64,000 bases of DNA from Lumbricus terrestris (lineage: Eukaryota; Annelida; Clitellata; Crassiclitellata; Lumbricidae): assembly GCA_949752735.1 (NCBI GenBank), contig OX457053.1:8937991-9001990 (forward strand). The letters run 5' to 3'. Of this stretch, positions 40,132 to 51,248 are shown piece after piece. A model generated the notes under the pieces. That model had not been told where the DNA came from and searched no databases. It saw only the letters and a list, made by a program, of their open reading frames with translations. Within the stretch, counting starts at the first letter, position 1; every line of letters starts with the position of its first letter. The position numbers were made by a program, and so were the translations under genes.

Positions 40132-42992
40132 ATGGTAAGGAGAACACCAGGCGGTTTCCTTGGTGGAATAATGGTCGGAGCATTGTTGACTTATTTCGTC
40201 ATGGAGTCTTCCAGGTCGCCTGCAGCCTCCCACAGGAACTTGTCATCGGAAGACATCTTGCGGATAAGTAAACCAGTCTTCCATGTCGTTGAAGAAGAGA
40301 TGTATGAAAATGATGAGGAGGAAGTGACGTGGCCAGTTCCGAGAAGCTGGAAATGTAAGAATCGGTTAATTCATAAGCATTCACAACATAGGCCAATATG
40401 TAAATGAAACATAGGCCTACGTATCAGCATATATATAGGCCTACATATGCCATTCCTCTCTAATCTTAATACTTAAATAATTGGACTGAGCAGGTCAAGG
40501 CCGTAGCTAGAAGGTATTTTGGGTGTTTGAACACCCCCGAAATGAAATAATGCTACCGTGAAATAATGTATTTACTATCACAATCCTGATGTATAGAACT
40601 AAGTGGAATTTCATTATGAAGCTCTCTTCTGTATGCGGCATTTTGCAATAGATTAAATAATTTTTCAAGCCCCTTATAGTCAGTTGATTCGGTTGTTCGT
40701 CGGATTGCTCAAGATCGAGTAAACAGCCCTCGAAATAAAATTTCGGCTACGGCATTGGAGCTGGGGTCGGGAGCGCCTCTAAGTAGTCCCCCTTGAAGAG
40801 GCACTATGCAAATTGTCGTAATGAATGAATGAATGAATGTATGGATGAATGAATGTGAATAAATGAATGAACGCATACACATGCGTACGTTTGGCCTACA
40901 TATCCCTTGTATAATATCCATGTCTCTGACACTTATTATCAATCCACGAAATCCTCTATACTGGCTTCCTCTTCATGTTATGCCTCGAACGAGCATTGGA
41001 CCCAGCGGCGAAGATTTTTTTACTGCTGCTGGTAAAGGTGATCAAGTTCTTTCGCCATCTATTCCTTTTAGTCATCCTGTGTCCTTTCGACATGTCTGAC
41101 TGGTTTGAACTTGGTGGTTTTTTTCTTATGCTACTTCGCATTCTGGACCTGATGCGTTTTCTTATGCTTCCTTGAGACCTTTCTGTCTCGTATAGCATCG
41201 ATAACAGTTACTATCGTATTTGAATTGAATTTCCTTCTGGTTTACATACAATGGGAGACTGAGAGTATATAATATTTGCATTTGACAATTGCACTTGCAT
41301 TACAGTCCAATCGATTTATTTCCGACTGCATTTATTAAAAGTTGTTGTTTATAGAAGCGCTAAGACTATTTTGATTTGCATCCTATAGCCGGGTCGTTAC
41401 ACTACTCGAAACAAGGGCGGATACAGGAATTTTCGAGGGGCCTAAATTTCCGGTCTTGGGGCAGGGAAAATTTTTCGTCTTGGTCGTCGAAAAATCTGAT
41501 GACCTTTTTCAAAGTCATTTGTCTTCATTTCCCAAGAAAAAGATATCTTTTTTGTCGTACGTGCCTCGTGTGCGAACTTCGTGGGCGTAGGAGGGCCTAC
41601 GGAATTACTCATGGGGGGGGGAACACGCCAACTTTCAGAGCCAGAATAACTGGTCAAAAATAAAGATATTTCTAAATGGGGACATGGCCGTATTGACCCC
41701 TGGATCCGCCCCTGGCACGAAATAGCTTTCTAGTACCAAAAGCACATTGACAGTTACATGTACGTACGTACTTGTAAGAGTTACGTTTCACAGACTCCAA
41801 AACATATAAGTCAGCCTAAAACGAACTGACGATGCATAGCAATTGCACACAAACAAACGCCAAAGTCATGCAGTCTCCTGTATGAATTTGAACTGTTTGC
41901 TGGTCTTCATAATTATGATGCCTGCTCTCTTCAGACCCAGCTGACATGGTGGCATCAAGACTGAAGCACAAAGTTCGCATTCTATGCTGCGTAATGACGT
42001 CTCCTGGTAACGTGGAAAGCAACGCGATCCACATCAACGCGACGTGGGGACGTCGCTGCAATACCCTCCTCTTCATGAGCGCAAAGGTGAAGGGGCAACC
42101 GGCCCCCCGCAACCTTTCGTTGCCACTCATCGAGCTCGACGTACCTGAAGGCAACGAGTTTCTCTGGGAGAAAACAAAGGCCGTCTTTACGCATCTCTAC
42201 GAGTATCATTTGCGATCCGCCGATTGGTTTTTCATCGCGGACGACGCCACTTTTGCAGTCGTCGAAAACTTGCGCTATCTTCTGAAAGACAAGAATCCAG
42301 ACGTCCCACTCTACCTTGGACGGCGGTTCAAGGGCTTTGCGAGACAGGGTTACATGAGCGGAGGAGCAGGATACGTGCTGAGCCGCACGGCCGTTTGGAA
42401 TTTCGCGGCGACCATAAGCGATAGACCCGGATTGTGTTGGGAGTGGCATGGCGGTTCAGAGGATGTTATGATTGGGTCGTGCCTAGAGAAGTGCGGGGTT
42501 GAGGCGATGGACACGCGTGATGAGCTCGGTCGGCAGAGGTTCCACCCTCTCGCTCCGTGGGATCACCTGATGAATGAACGACACCCGAAAGATTTCTGGC
42601 TTTTTAATTACGATTACTATTCCACTCAATTGGTAAGTATAGGCCTACTGTTAACCCTCAGGCTACCAAGCTTTTTTTGTAACACTGACTACCAAGGGGG
42701 GGGGTGGTTACCACCCCCCTGGATTTTGGGTTTGGTTTGAGATATCTTAACTTGTAATACACCATTTGATTCAGCATTCTTTTCTGCACAAGATGGTATA
42801 TTTAGGTTCAGAAAATATGAATGCCCCTCGAAATTATGAATTTTTTACTATGGGTACCCGCAAGGGCGGATACAGGAATTTTCGAAGGGGGGGGCCAAAA
42901 TTTTTGGTATTGTGAGACAGTAGAAAAAATTTTTAGTCATCGACCAAATTTTCCGGGAAAAAGATACCAACTTATCCGCCAAAAAAGTTGAT

Positions 42993-43023
<31 letters not shown>

Positions 43024-45219
43024 AGTCATCGACCAATTTTCCGGGAAAAAGATACCAACTTATCCGCCAAAAAAGTTGATGACCTTTTTTTTTTTTTTTT
43101 TTAGTCATCGACCAATTTTCCGGGAAAAGGAGATGCCATTTCCGAACGGGGGGGCCACGTCCCGTACGATTTTCTAATAGGGGGGGGCCAGATGTCCTGT
43201 TTTTCTCTCCCACTACATGTTTTGGAAACCAAATGGGGGGGGCCACGTTCCATGCAATTTTTAAATGGGGGGGGCCATGGCCGGATTGGCCCCCCCCTGG
43301 ATCCGCCCCTGGGTACCCGTCGATTCCACAAATTGTATACTTACGCATAAGGAATATATTAGATTCTGTGTGTTTTATACATGATTTATATATAAAAAGT
43401 AGTTTACATATAATAAAGTCCAATATTCAACTATAAAAACTAGTAATAAGTCTGTTTTATGTTCAATCAAAACAAAAAAACATGTTTTAGCCGCTGAAAA
43501 ACGTTTACGCAGACATATCGGCTTGCGTTGTAAAAAAACCCCAACATTTTCACACATTTTAATTTATTTTGAGCACTTCCGGTCATCAAAAGACAAATTA
43601 TTTAGTATAAAAAATAGCCCTAAATGCCCTCTACAGAATGGCATAATTTATTTCTATTAAAAAATAAATTATGGCTAAGTTATAATAGCAAAAACATGAC
43701 AATTTTATGAAAATAAAACACCTTTATATATATTTTAATTTATTTTGAGCACTTCCGGTTGTCAAAAGACAACTCAGTGAGCATGGGAATGTAGCCCCAC
43801 ATTCCCTCTATAGAATGGTATAATTTGCGTCTCTTAATATTAAAGGGCAGAAAAGTTACAGACGATATTCTAGGGGGGGGTGGTATCCACCCCCTGGTAC
43901 CTTGGGTATATCGGGTGTAACTTTTGAACGGTAGGGGGCATCATCAAACATTTTTGCTCAAAATGTGTCCCAATGAACCCTCTACAGCTACCAATTTTTT
44001 CAAAATTTTATTCCAGACGGAACGAGTTTGATTTGCGAAAAACCTAGCGGGGGGTGGCAACCACCCCCCCCTTGGTAGCCCGAGGGTTAATCCAACGTAT
44101 CTAAGCCATACAATCATGCCACCCATAGAAATCCTGTAAAAACGGTATTACGTTGTAATTTTGATGCTTATGAAGTGTCTTTGGTAGTTCTGAGATGGTC
44201 CCTTTCACCCGCTCTGCGACAATGCAGAGCCTTCTCTGTGGTTGGTCCAACAAGCTGCAACAGGCATTCCTTCCCTTCACTGAGCGACATCTTTAAAACT
44301 GTTCTCAGTTTCATCAATTACATGAAAACAGCTTTCTTCGCTGGCCGGGATTATTGAATCACATAGAACCATTGTCTGTATACCTTGGTTTTTTCCAGAG
44401 CCCCAGAATGAACTGGCACTTATAAATAGCCTTTGAGTAACGCATTAGACATTTGGATTTAATTTTACGATTTCGATTTTCATCATCATCTTCTTCTTCT
44501 TCTTCCTCTTCTTCTTTCTTCTTCTTCTTCTTCTTTTTCTTCTTCTTCTTCTTCCTCCTCTTCGTCTTAGTTTTGCCTTTTTCATTGTTCTTTCTATTGT
44601 CCTTCACATTATACTTCACATTCATTGCTTTGTTTGTTATTATTGTTCATGCAATACATCCCATATGTCTCTCTTCGTCTCGTTGCGGAAGAAATTGTAC
44701 AGTCGTTATTTTTCTACATGAGTCGCTACATTATACCGCATTTTATTTCTCGTACACCTGCTATAGCGCTGCATTGGGGTTTCACGCCGAGGCGCACGAG
44801 CAATTGCGAGTGAAGGACTGTAATGAAAAGAAATCGCCGCCGCGTAGGGACCTCGAGCAGAGGTCCCTACGCGGCGGCTTGAGGTGGATTCGAACCTGCA
44901 ACCCTTCTGCTCCAAGGCACCGAAACCACCACTGCATCACCCCTCACACCGTTTGACAGCCAATATATTATGCTACGTATACGTCGACAGATATAAAAAC
45001 TCGCTATCTCTAGGCAGGTTGAATAAATGAAGATAGGGGCGCATTATACTCGTCTGATTGTCTTCTTGTGTTTTGTTGTAGGGACCAGAGTGTTGCAGCG
45101 ACTACACGATTTCTTTTCATTACATATCTCCTAATATTATGTACATTCTGGATTTCCTCGTCTATCGTATAAAACCATACGGCATCACAAAGGATTGTGA
45201 TTTACTCGACGACGTTTAG
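40132..45219 (+). CDS. C1GALT1: Core-1 beta-1,3-galactosyltransferase-like paralogue A (DDA motif)
   Basis: Exons 40132-40354, 41935-42632 and 45082-45219 join in phases 1 and 0 to 352 residues plus TAG (human C1GALT1 is 363). The family adds galactose from UDP-Gal to GalNAc-Ser/Thr, making core-1 O-glycans in the Golgi. Residues 8-24 form the type II membrane anchor. Then come KVRILCCVMTSPGN, ATWGRRCNTLLFMS, GYMSGGAGYVLS, and GPECCSDYTISFHY in the last exon. The metal-binding motif, normally ADDDT, reads ADDAT (Asp177, Asp178, Ala179; GCC at 42246-42248). In related beta-3 glycosyltransferases the third Asp holds Mn2+, so this copy may be inactive or altered. All frames are intact. AG directly precedes the ATG (TTATTTAG/ATG), suggesting a 5' UTR intron. 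Intron 2 carries nested transposons. Paralogue B lies 6 kb downstream. Confidence 0.92.
40496..40757. mobile_element. 262-bp hAT-like MITE, CAAGGCCGTAGC family (intron 1 of gene A)
   Basis: CAAGGCCGTAGCTAG ... GGCTACGGCATTG. Flanks GAGCAGGT and GAGCTGGG agree at 6 of 8. Relatives at 25243, 35549 and 54038. Confidence 0.75.
41412..41714. mobile_element. 303-bp hAT-like MITE, GGGCGGATCCAGG family (intron 1 of gene A)
   Basis: CAAGGGCGGATACAGG ... CCTGGATCCGCCCCTG; degenerate 8-bp flanks ACTCGAAA/GCACGAAA (6 of 8). Same family as 42861-43311. Confidence 0.8.
42655..44086. mobile_element. piggyBac-like MITE (TTAA target) with a nested insertion
   Basis: CCCTCAGGCTACCAAG ... CTTGGTAGCCCGAGGG flanked by TTAA at 42651-42654 and 44087-44090, the exact target and CCC...GGG ends of piggyBac elements. 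Without the nested MITE it is about 970 bp. It has an internal ~150-bp repeat (TTTGAGCACTTCCGGT). It starts 22 bp after the exon 2 splice site of gene A. Confidence 0.82.
42861..43311. mobile_element. 451-bp hAT-type MITE nested in the piggyBac-like element
   Basis: CAAGGGCGGATACAGG ... CCTGGATCCGCCCCTG with exact 8-bp duplication GGTACCCG at 42853-42860 and 43312-43319. Contains a tandem duplication of about 73 bp around AGTCATCGACCAATTTTCCG. Confidence 0.92.
44190..44355 (+). mobile_element. LINE ORF2 tail remnant (intron 2 of gene A)
   Basis: CGCTCTGCGACAATGCAGAG then codons for RAFSVVGPTS and TCTTCGCTGGCCGGGATTAT. Degenerate version of the C-terminus seen at 29-385. Confidence 0.6.
44480..44570. 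repeat. (CTT)n microsatellite
   Basis: CTTCTTCTTC/TTCCTC repeats. Confidence 0.9.
44753..44945 (-). mobile_element. SINE copy with an internal perfect-arm palindrome
   Basis: The same SINE family on the minus strand. At 44834-44880 GCCGCCGCGTAGGGACCT faces AGGTCCCTACGCGGCGGC across 7 bp, so part of the SINE body is duplicated in inverse orientation. Confidence 0.75.
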
Positions 45220-45221
45220 CA

Positions 45222-45342
45222 TGCATATGGACAATGGTCATGCGTATTGACAATGGTTATGCATATGGACAATGGTCATGCATATGAACAATGGACATGC
45301 ATATGGACAATGGTCATGCATATGGACAATGGTCATGCATTA
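45222..45342. repeat. 19-bp minisatellite, about 6 copies
   Basis: CATGCATATGGACAATGGT repeats that start 2-3 bases after the stop codon of gene A, so they would form the start of its 3' UTR. Confidence 0.9.
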
Positions 45343-46713
45343 GCTGACCTGAAATGGAACTCGAAAACGTTAACTTAATATGTAAACAAGAAATTTATTT
45401 ATAGTAAAAAGCTATTCGTGGTTTCTTCCTGCTTATGTTACATCTTCGTTTATTATCAATCGAGATAAAAAAAACACACGTTAATTGCCTGCTGCAACTC
45501 AAACAAAATACAAGCAGGCAGCAGGGCTTTTTAACATGCAATTGCATCCAAAATGTGTAGTTAACTTGTAAATGAATTTGTGCAGCTGTAAAATCTATAT
45601 TGTGCAGTTGTAAAAGTTATATTGTGCAGTGAAAAACAGTAAAAAAGGTAACTCTCATCCGATTGAGGATAATAATATTTACCATTTGACGACCGGAATA
45701 GAAGAAAAGGGCTGTGCAGCAAAAGAAATACGGTAAAAAGGTACGTTGTGTGTTTTGGGGGAAGTTCAGGAGGAATGACAAAAGAAGGTCATCGGATTTT
45801 AAAGCACGGAAATTGGTTGGTATTTTATTGGAAAAGTTTTGGCAAGCGACTAAGATGGAATGGGGTTATTTAGCTTGGGGGAAAGGTGAAGATGATAGAA
45901 GCTTCAAATGAGCAATATACATCTATATATATATATATAATTATGGGAACATCAATTTTAGCGTCTTCGATAATAATAGTATACATGTGTAGATAGTGCA
46001 AATGATGGACATCAACTTAAGTTACTTAATTAATTACTGCACACTTAAGTGTGCCTCTGATTAAACTCCCCGGAAAAGAATTTGAGTTTCTGGCAAAGAG
46101 AACATGTCCATTAATTATGTCAAATGATCCAATCTCACCAGTCTGGTATAAAAGCGTAAAATCATTCCTTTTTGCAATTATTTACGTAATTTTCTGCACT
46201 CATCCTAAGATTGATCCAATTGTTATGGACATAAACAATTTTAGTCAGCCTATAATTATATTTAATTTGTTGAACTATTACTATTTTTTGTACCTGATAG
46301 CGGTGTGTCTATCAGCCTTCTTGCCAATTAAGCGAATATAGTAATAATAATGAATGATTCCAATGATGAGGCGTGCTGTTCAGAGGTTCACCCTAGCCCA
46401 CAACTGGTTGGTGATCAAAACACTTCACGTCTTTCCAGTATAGCAGTAGGACCTTTATATAGTAATTTCAGTTTAACGACAGTGTGTGTCCCATCAATTA
46501 TGATTGGTGTCGCCCTCCACCTTTATGGAGACTTGGGACTGGCACTGTCATAGAGTAAGCAGTGGGGGTGTTATGCAAGAGCTTGACTTGTTCAACAAGA
46601 AAAATGACGTCATCAATTCGTCCAGCGGCAGTGAGTAAGTAAGGCAGCATGCAATCACCTATTAGTATTTCGACAATTACGAGACTTTAGCACCACCGTT
46701 TATGGCTGTTGCC
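45343..46713. other. Intergenic between the two galactosyltransferase genes
   Basis: No gene recognised. 45520-45640 has GTGCAGTTGTAAAA motifs like the MITE at 46714. 45780-45800 carries AAAAGAAGGTCATCGG, the module shared by several MITEs. Open stretches at 46051-46341 and 46350-46553 lack plausible starts or homology. Confidence 0.4.
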
Positions 46714-46909
46714 CAGGGTTTTTTAACGTGCAGTTGTACCCAAAATGTGCAGTTGAAATAAATGGATTTGTGCAGTTGTAGAAGCACTTCTATACAGTTA
46801 AAACTAACAAAAAAGGTCACTGTCCTCCAAATGGAAGTAATTTACCATGGAGGATTAGAAAGAAAAGAAGGAGTTGTGCAGTTCTAAAAATTCCTTTAAA
46901 ACAGCCCTG
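46714..46909. mobile_element. 196-bp MITE, GTGCAGTTG family
   Basis: CAGGGTTTTTTAACGTGCAG ... TTCCTTTAAAACAGCCCTG. Opposite orientation to 49451 and 54975. Confidence 0.8.
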
Positions 46910-47077
46910 GAATGCTGTTGCCTAAATTTGCTTCAAATCAGAAAATAGCAAAACCATCTCAGTAGGCTACACACTGGTCGAAGAATCGAGATAAGCTGTT
47001 CTTGAGGGACACAGTCAAGCGTAGCATCGTCGGTAATCAGACTGGAAAGGTGCTTGCAAGAACGTAGAGAGGTATTA

Positions 47078-47765
47078 GAGGCACGGTGGCGTAGTCTATT
47101 GGTTGGAGCGATCGGTCAGTGTTTAATTTATATGCAAATCTAGGGGAAATTCTCCCTGGAATGACTTCCTCCGCCAGAAAAATGAGCTGGTTTTTAATAG
47201 CCTATCTATGTTTTAATTACACGAACGGCTTTACTATTAGGTATATGATGAAGGTGTTATCCACTACAATAGAGTGCTATTCACTGTAGTAGAATAAGGC
47301 AAGAAACGATTCACTCAAAACTGTCATCAGATTTAAAGATCAGAAGTTACTTTACCGGGATTTGTGTATATGTATATTTATTGGAATTGAAATTTTCAGC
47401 ATACAAAGACTAATAAAACGGTCATCAGAAAAATTACCGAACAAGTAGCCGCTATCCGAACGGCCCTTTGCCCCCTCCCCCCCTTCGAAGAAACCACTGA
47501 ATCCCCCCCAAGCAGAGAGAATAGACTAAACACTAGCGGTCGGCCTGTAACGCGGAGAGTGCGGGTTCAGTCCTCGCCCTTAGGCAGGGTGAGATTTGCC
47601 CGAATGGTTGGGGGTTAGGCCTGCTGCGTATAGTAACTTTGAGCAAGTCCCTCACTCTCAATTGCTATTGCAATATTATTGCAGTTGCGCTGTCGAGGCG
47701 TGTGTCACGTTGTGTGCACTTCTGAGCTGTGTAAGAAGGGCCACATGAATTATTGCATAGGTTAT
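47078..47765 (+). mobile_element. tRNA-like SINE split by a ~415-bp insertion
   Basis: GGCACGGTGGCGTAGTCTAT then TTGGTTGGAGCGATCGGTC (A-box half) stops at about 47117. It resumes near 47539 with CGGTCGGCCTGTAACGCGG and GCGGGTTCAGTCC (B box) and TTGAGCAAGTCCCTCACTC. The insert starts AGTGTTTAA and ends TTAGTGTTTA inverted (TAAACACT). It carries the ACGGTCATCAGAAAAATT module. Confidence 0.65.
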
Positions 47766-47829
47766 AATAACGTAGCTGTGATCTTCGAGTAGCTGGCTAC
47801 CTACTGTAGCGTAGGCTATTGTGATGTCC

Positions 47830-47925
47830 ACTCATCATCTTTGCAAATGGCGGTGTCGTTAAGCAGCAACAAGTCTACTACTTGTTGCTGCTTAACGACA
47901 GACGCCATTTGCAAAGATGATGAGT
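47830..47925. repeat. 96-bp near-perfect hairpin
   Basis: ACTCATCATCTTTGCAAATG ... GTCGTTAAGCAGCAACAAGT, then CTACT, then the inverse complement with a 2-nt difference near GGCG(GT). Arms of about 45 bp and a 5-nt loop. It may be a tiny foldback element or a small-RNA precursor. Confidence 0.85.
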
Positions 47926-48910
47926 GACGCCCTCCTTCTTTATCCAGGCCAGGGTTGTAATCAAGGCCATACGCGGGTAGACTATACAGCGTAGCCTATA
48001 TTCACCTCCGTGAAAAAACGGCATCGTATATAGGGCCTACTCACCTCCTGAAAACCAGGGTATAGCCTACGCTGGTAAACTAAGGTTCACGCGGGTATTT
48101 AGGCGTATTTTTTCATGAAATTCGGAGTGAATGACTAAAAAAAGTCATCAGAATTTTAGGACGGGAAATTGTGGACATTCCGAAAGATTTGGACCGGATG
48201 ACCGACGACCGTATATATGACTAAAAAAGGTCATCAGCATTTTCGGGCCCCAAAGAAGTCGGTTTTTCACCAGGTCAGCGTGTACTCGCCTCAAAATTTA
48301 CCATGGAGTAGCGTAACAGTCCTGATAAAGGCTTGGGACTGACACTTGTCAGAGTAGCCTACAAAAGGTGGCGACCAAAGTCACTGCTGGCTGTAGGCCT
48401 ATTAAATGCGCTATATACCGGCAACTGGATTTCACTAAAAGCTGTTGCAAATCATAAGCTGTTGTCCCTCGTTCAATACAAGCCTCATTTCAGTAAGAAA
48501 TATTATGGCCTATCGATTTGCGACGGGATCTTGGCGACCTTTCGCTTCAAAGTGTCTACATGGTGGGAGAAAAAATCTATAGAATTCGAATGGTTGCGGG
48601 TTGGTCGTGCGAATTTCTTTCCGTTATACTACAGTCTACTCGGGCTTAAACTAGAGTCAAGTATAAAAAGAAGCATAATTTTATTTCACCTATTCATGGT
48701 TCAATTGGTTCACCCGTGTAAGTACTTTCAGCAGTTTATGCCATAAACAATTTTATAATTTTACCTAAACAGGTCTCTGATTATGATATAGTTTTGGCAG
48801 ACGTCGGTTGTAATGATGAAAAGACGTTCACGCTTTATAGGCTAAACTGCACTGCGAAGAAAATAGAAGTTCAAATAAACCTCCAGAATAGCATGCAGAA
48901 AGAGCCTTAA
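47926..48910. other. Intergenic; 137-codon open stretch of unknown status
   Basis: 48333-48746 (plus) is open for 137 codons (MGLTLVRVAYKRWRPKSLLA...). I see no family match, splice context or good start, so I do not call it. 48130-48245 has two copies of the GACTAAAAAAGTCATCAG module. Confidence 0.35.
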
Positions 48911-48912
48911 AA

Positions 48913-49250
<338 letters not shown>

Positions 49251-49276
49251 TAATATTAATATTAATATTAATAATG

Positions 49277-49349
<73 letters not shown>

Positions 49350-49363
49350 GTAGTAGTAATAAA

Positions 49364-49424
<61 letters not shown>

Positions 49425-49450
49425 TAATAATAATAATAATAGTAATAATA
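49251..49450. repeat. (AAT)n microsatellite
   Basis: ATA/AAT repeats with AGT variants, abutting a MITE at 49451. Confidence 0.95.
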
Positions 49451-49645
49451 CAGGGCTGTTTTAAAGGAATTTTTAGAACTGCACAACCCCTTCTTCCCTT
49501 TCCCATCCTTCATGGTAAATTACTCCCAATTGGAGAAAAATGGCTTTTTTCTACTAGTTTTAACTGCACAGAAGTGCTTCTACAACTGCACAAATCCATT
49601 TAGAACTGCACATTTTGTGTGCAACTGCACGTTAAAAAAGCCCCG
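49451..49645. mobile_element. 195-bp MITE, GTGCAGTTG family
   Basis: CAGGGCTGTTTTAAAGG ... GCACGTTAAAAAAGCCCCG; TAATAATA on both sides (8 bp, though in a repeat). Confidence 0.82.
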
Positions 49646-49653
49646 TAATAATA

Positions 49654-51248
49654 TATAAAAATAATAAATGGTATCAAATATTTTCAGTAGTGTTCCATAG
49701 GCTATATACATGCATGACAATCAGAGCATAGGTAGCCTACCTTTTGATTTCTACCCTTGAGTATTGTGCACCAGATTCTTAGCTCATAATAGAATGTCGT
49801 GATATCTTTTGATGCAAATTGAATTTAGACATAGGCCTACTCGATATGCATTGACGATTTCGTCAAAATCAATTCAATTTTCGGTTACATTTCCATGATG
49901 TTTGTGACAAGTTTGCGTGATCTTGCATGATAGACAAGTTTGTCTCGTGATCTTTGGCCATACCGGTAGCCTATAGTCTCAGATTTCGCCCACTATATGG
50001 TAGATTTCATGATGATGGATATGATATTAAGTATATTTGTGACAAGTTGGCGTGATCTTGCATGATAGACAAGTCTGTCTCGTGGTGTTTGGTAATGCCA
50101 GTATAGTCTCAGATTTCACCCACTAGAGTAGATTTATGAAGACGGATGTGATATTATTAAGTATTGTGGGGTGCGGTGGTGTAGTCACGTTCAACTGGGG
50201 TTCTGCGAAACCCCTAGGTTCTGCGGGCGTAGCTATAGGGGTTCCGCGGCAGTTTGGTGGAAATTTTATAGCACAAACTGAAATCTCAAAAGTAGACCTT
50301 CATGTAGGCTATTAGCAGTTAATAGATTCTTTGACAGCTTTCAGTCATTCTTGCTTAAAATAACATTATTACGCGATGCATTGTTGTTTTCTATAATTAT
50401 GATATTGGTGCTTTATATAATTATGTCCTTATAGTTCGTTACTTGTTATTCGAATGGGACGCGCATCATAAGGCCCTATAGGCTTAGGCTATAAGCTTAT
50501 AGATTGTTAATACGGCACGGTACGTTTCCATCTATCCAGTCGGACAATCACAAACAAACCATTTTTATCACTGGTTTTAAAACTGTTTGGACTGTTCTGA
50601 ACAAACAGAATCTGCTGAGCACTTAGACGACGGTACGTTTCCATCTATCCAGTCGGACAATCACAAACAAAGCGTTCTCTCCCAACAAACAGAAGTTATC
50701 TGTTGGAGCAGATACTGGGCTGCTTCGTAATGTAGTGCTAAATGTCAATCACGTCCTGAGGAATCTTTTCCCACCTCTAGCAAAAAACCAACTATAACTT
50801 ATAAAATTATAATACAGGGAATGAAGGAACTTGTTTTTTTGCTTGTGTATTCTGAAAGACTGAAAGAGCGAAAGAGAACCCCCCACTCCCAAAACTCATC
50901 GAATTTGGAAAAATTGCATGGGTCACCTTTTTAGCCACGGGTGCTCAAGCACCCTCCCAGCACCCCTGGTTGTGCCACTGCGTTCGCGGACTGCTATCCG
51001 ACAGCGTCGTTCATTCTCTGTCGCTGATCCTACAGCCTGTAACGGCCTCTGTTACACTGCACTTATTTCCTAGGAGTCACAAATTCTTTTCCTTGATAAC
51101 CTCAAAATTGTCTTATTTAGCTATGGTTGAGTCGGGAGCGTTTCTGAGCAGCTTACCTTGAAGAGGCACTAAATAAAATTCTCGTAATAAATAAATAAAT
51201 AAATAGATAAATTGATTATATGCCTGTATTGATATCGCTAGGCATCAG
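49654..51248. other. Intergenic upstream of gene B; dispersed repeat at 50420-50640
   Basis: No gene. 50420-50640 (GTCCTTATAGTTCGTTACTT ... GTCGGACAATCACAAACAAA ... CTGTTCTGAACAAACAGAAT) recurs at 55990-56250. A motif pair GACAAGTT(T/G)GCGTGATCTTGC occurs at 49908 and 50041. 50166-50190 is a SINE head fragment (GGTGCGGTGGTGTAGT). 51125-51180 resembles the SINE/LINE tail, followed by AAAT repeats. Confidence 0.55.

Noticed and set aside
41946..42449. Minus-strand 155-codon frame in gene A exon 2
   Set aside because: Shadow of the galactosyltransferase exon on the opposite strand.
46051..46553. Two open stretches, one hydrophobic
   Set aside because: No ATG in a sensible place, no homology, AT-rich context.
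48333..48746. 137-codon open frame on the plus strand
   Set aside because: No recognisable domain, no good start context and no splice partners; plausible by chance in 64 kb.
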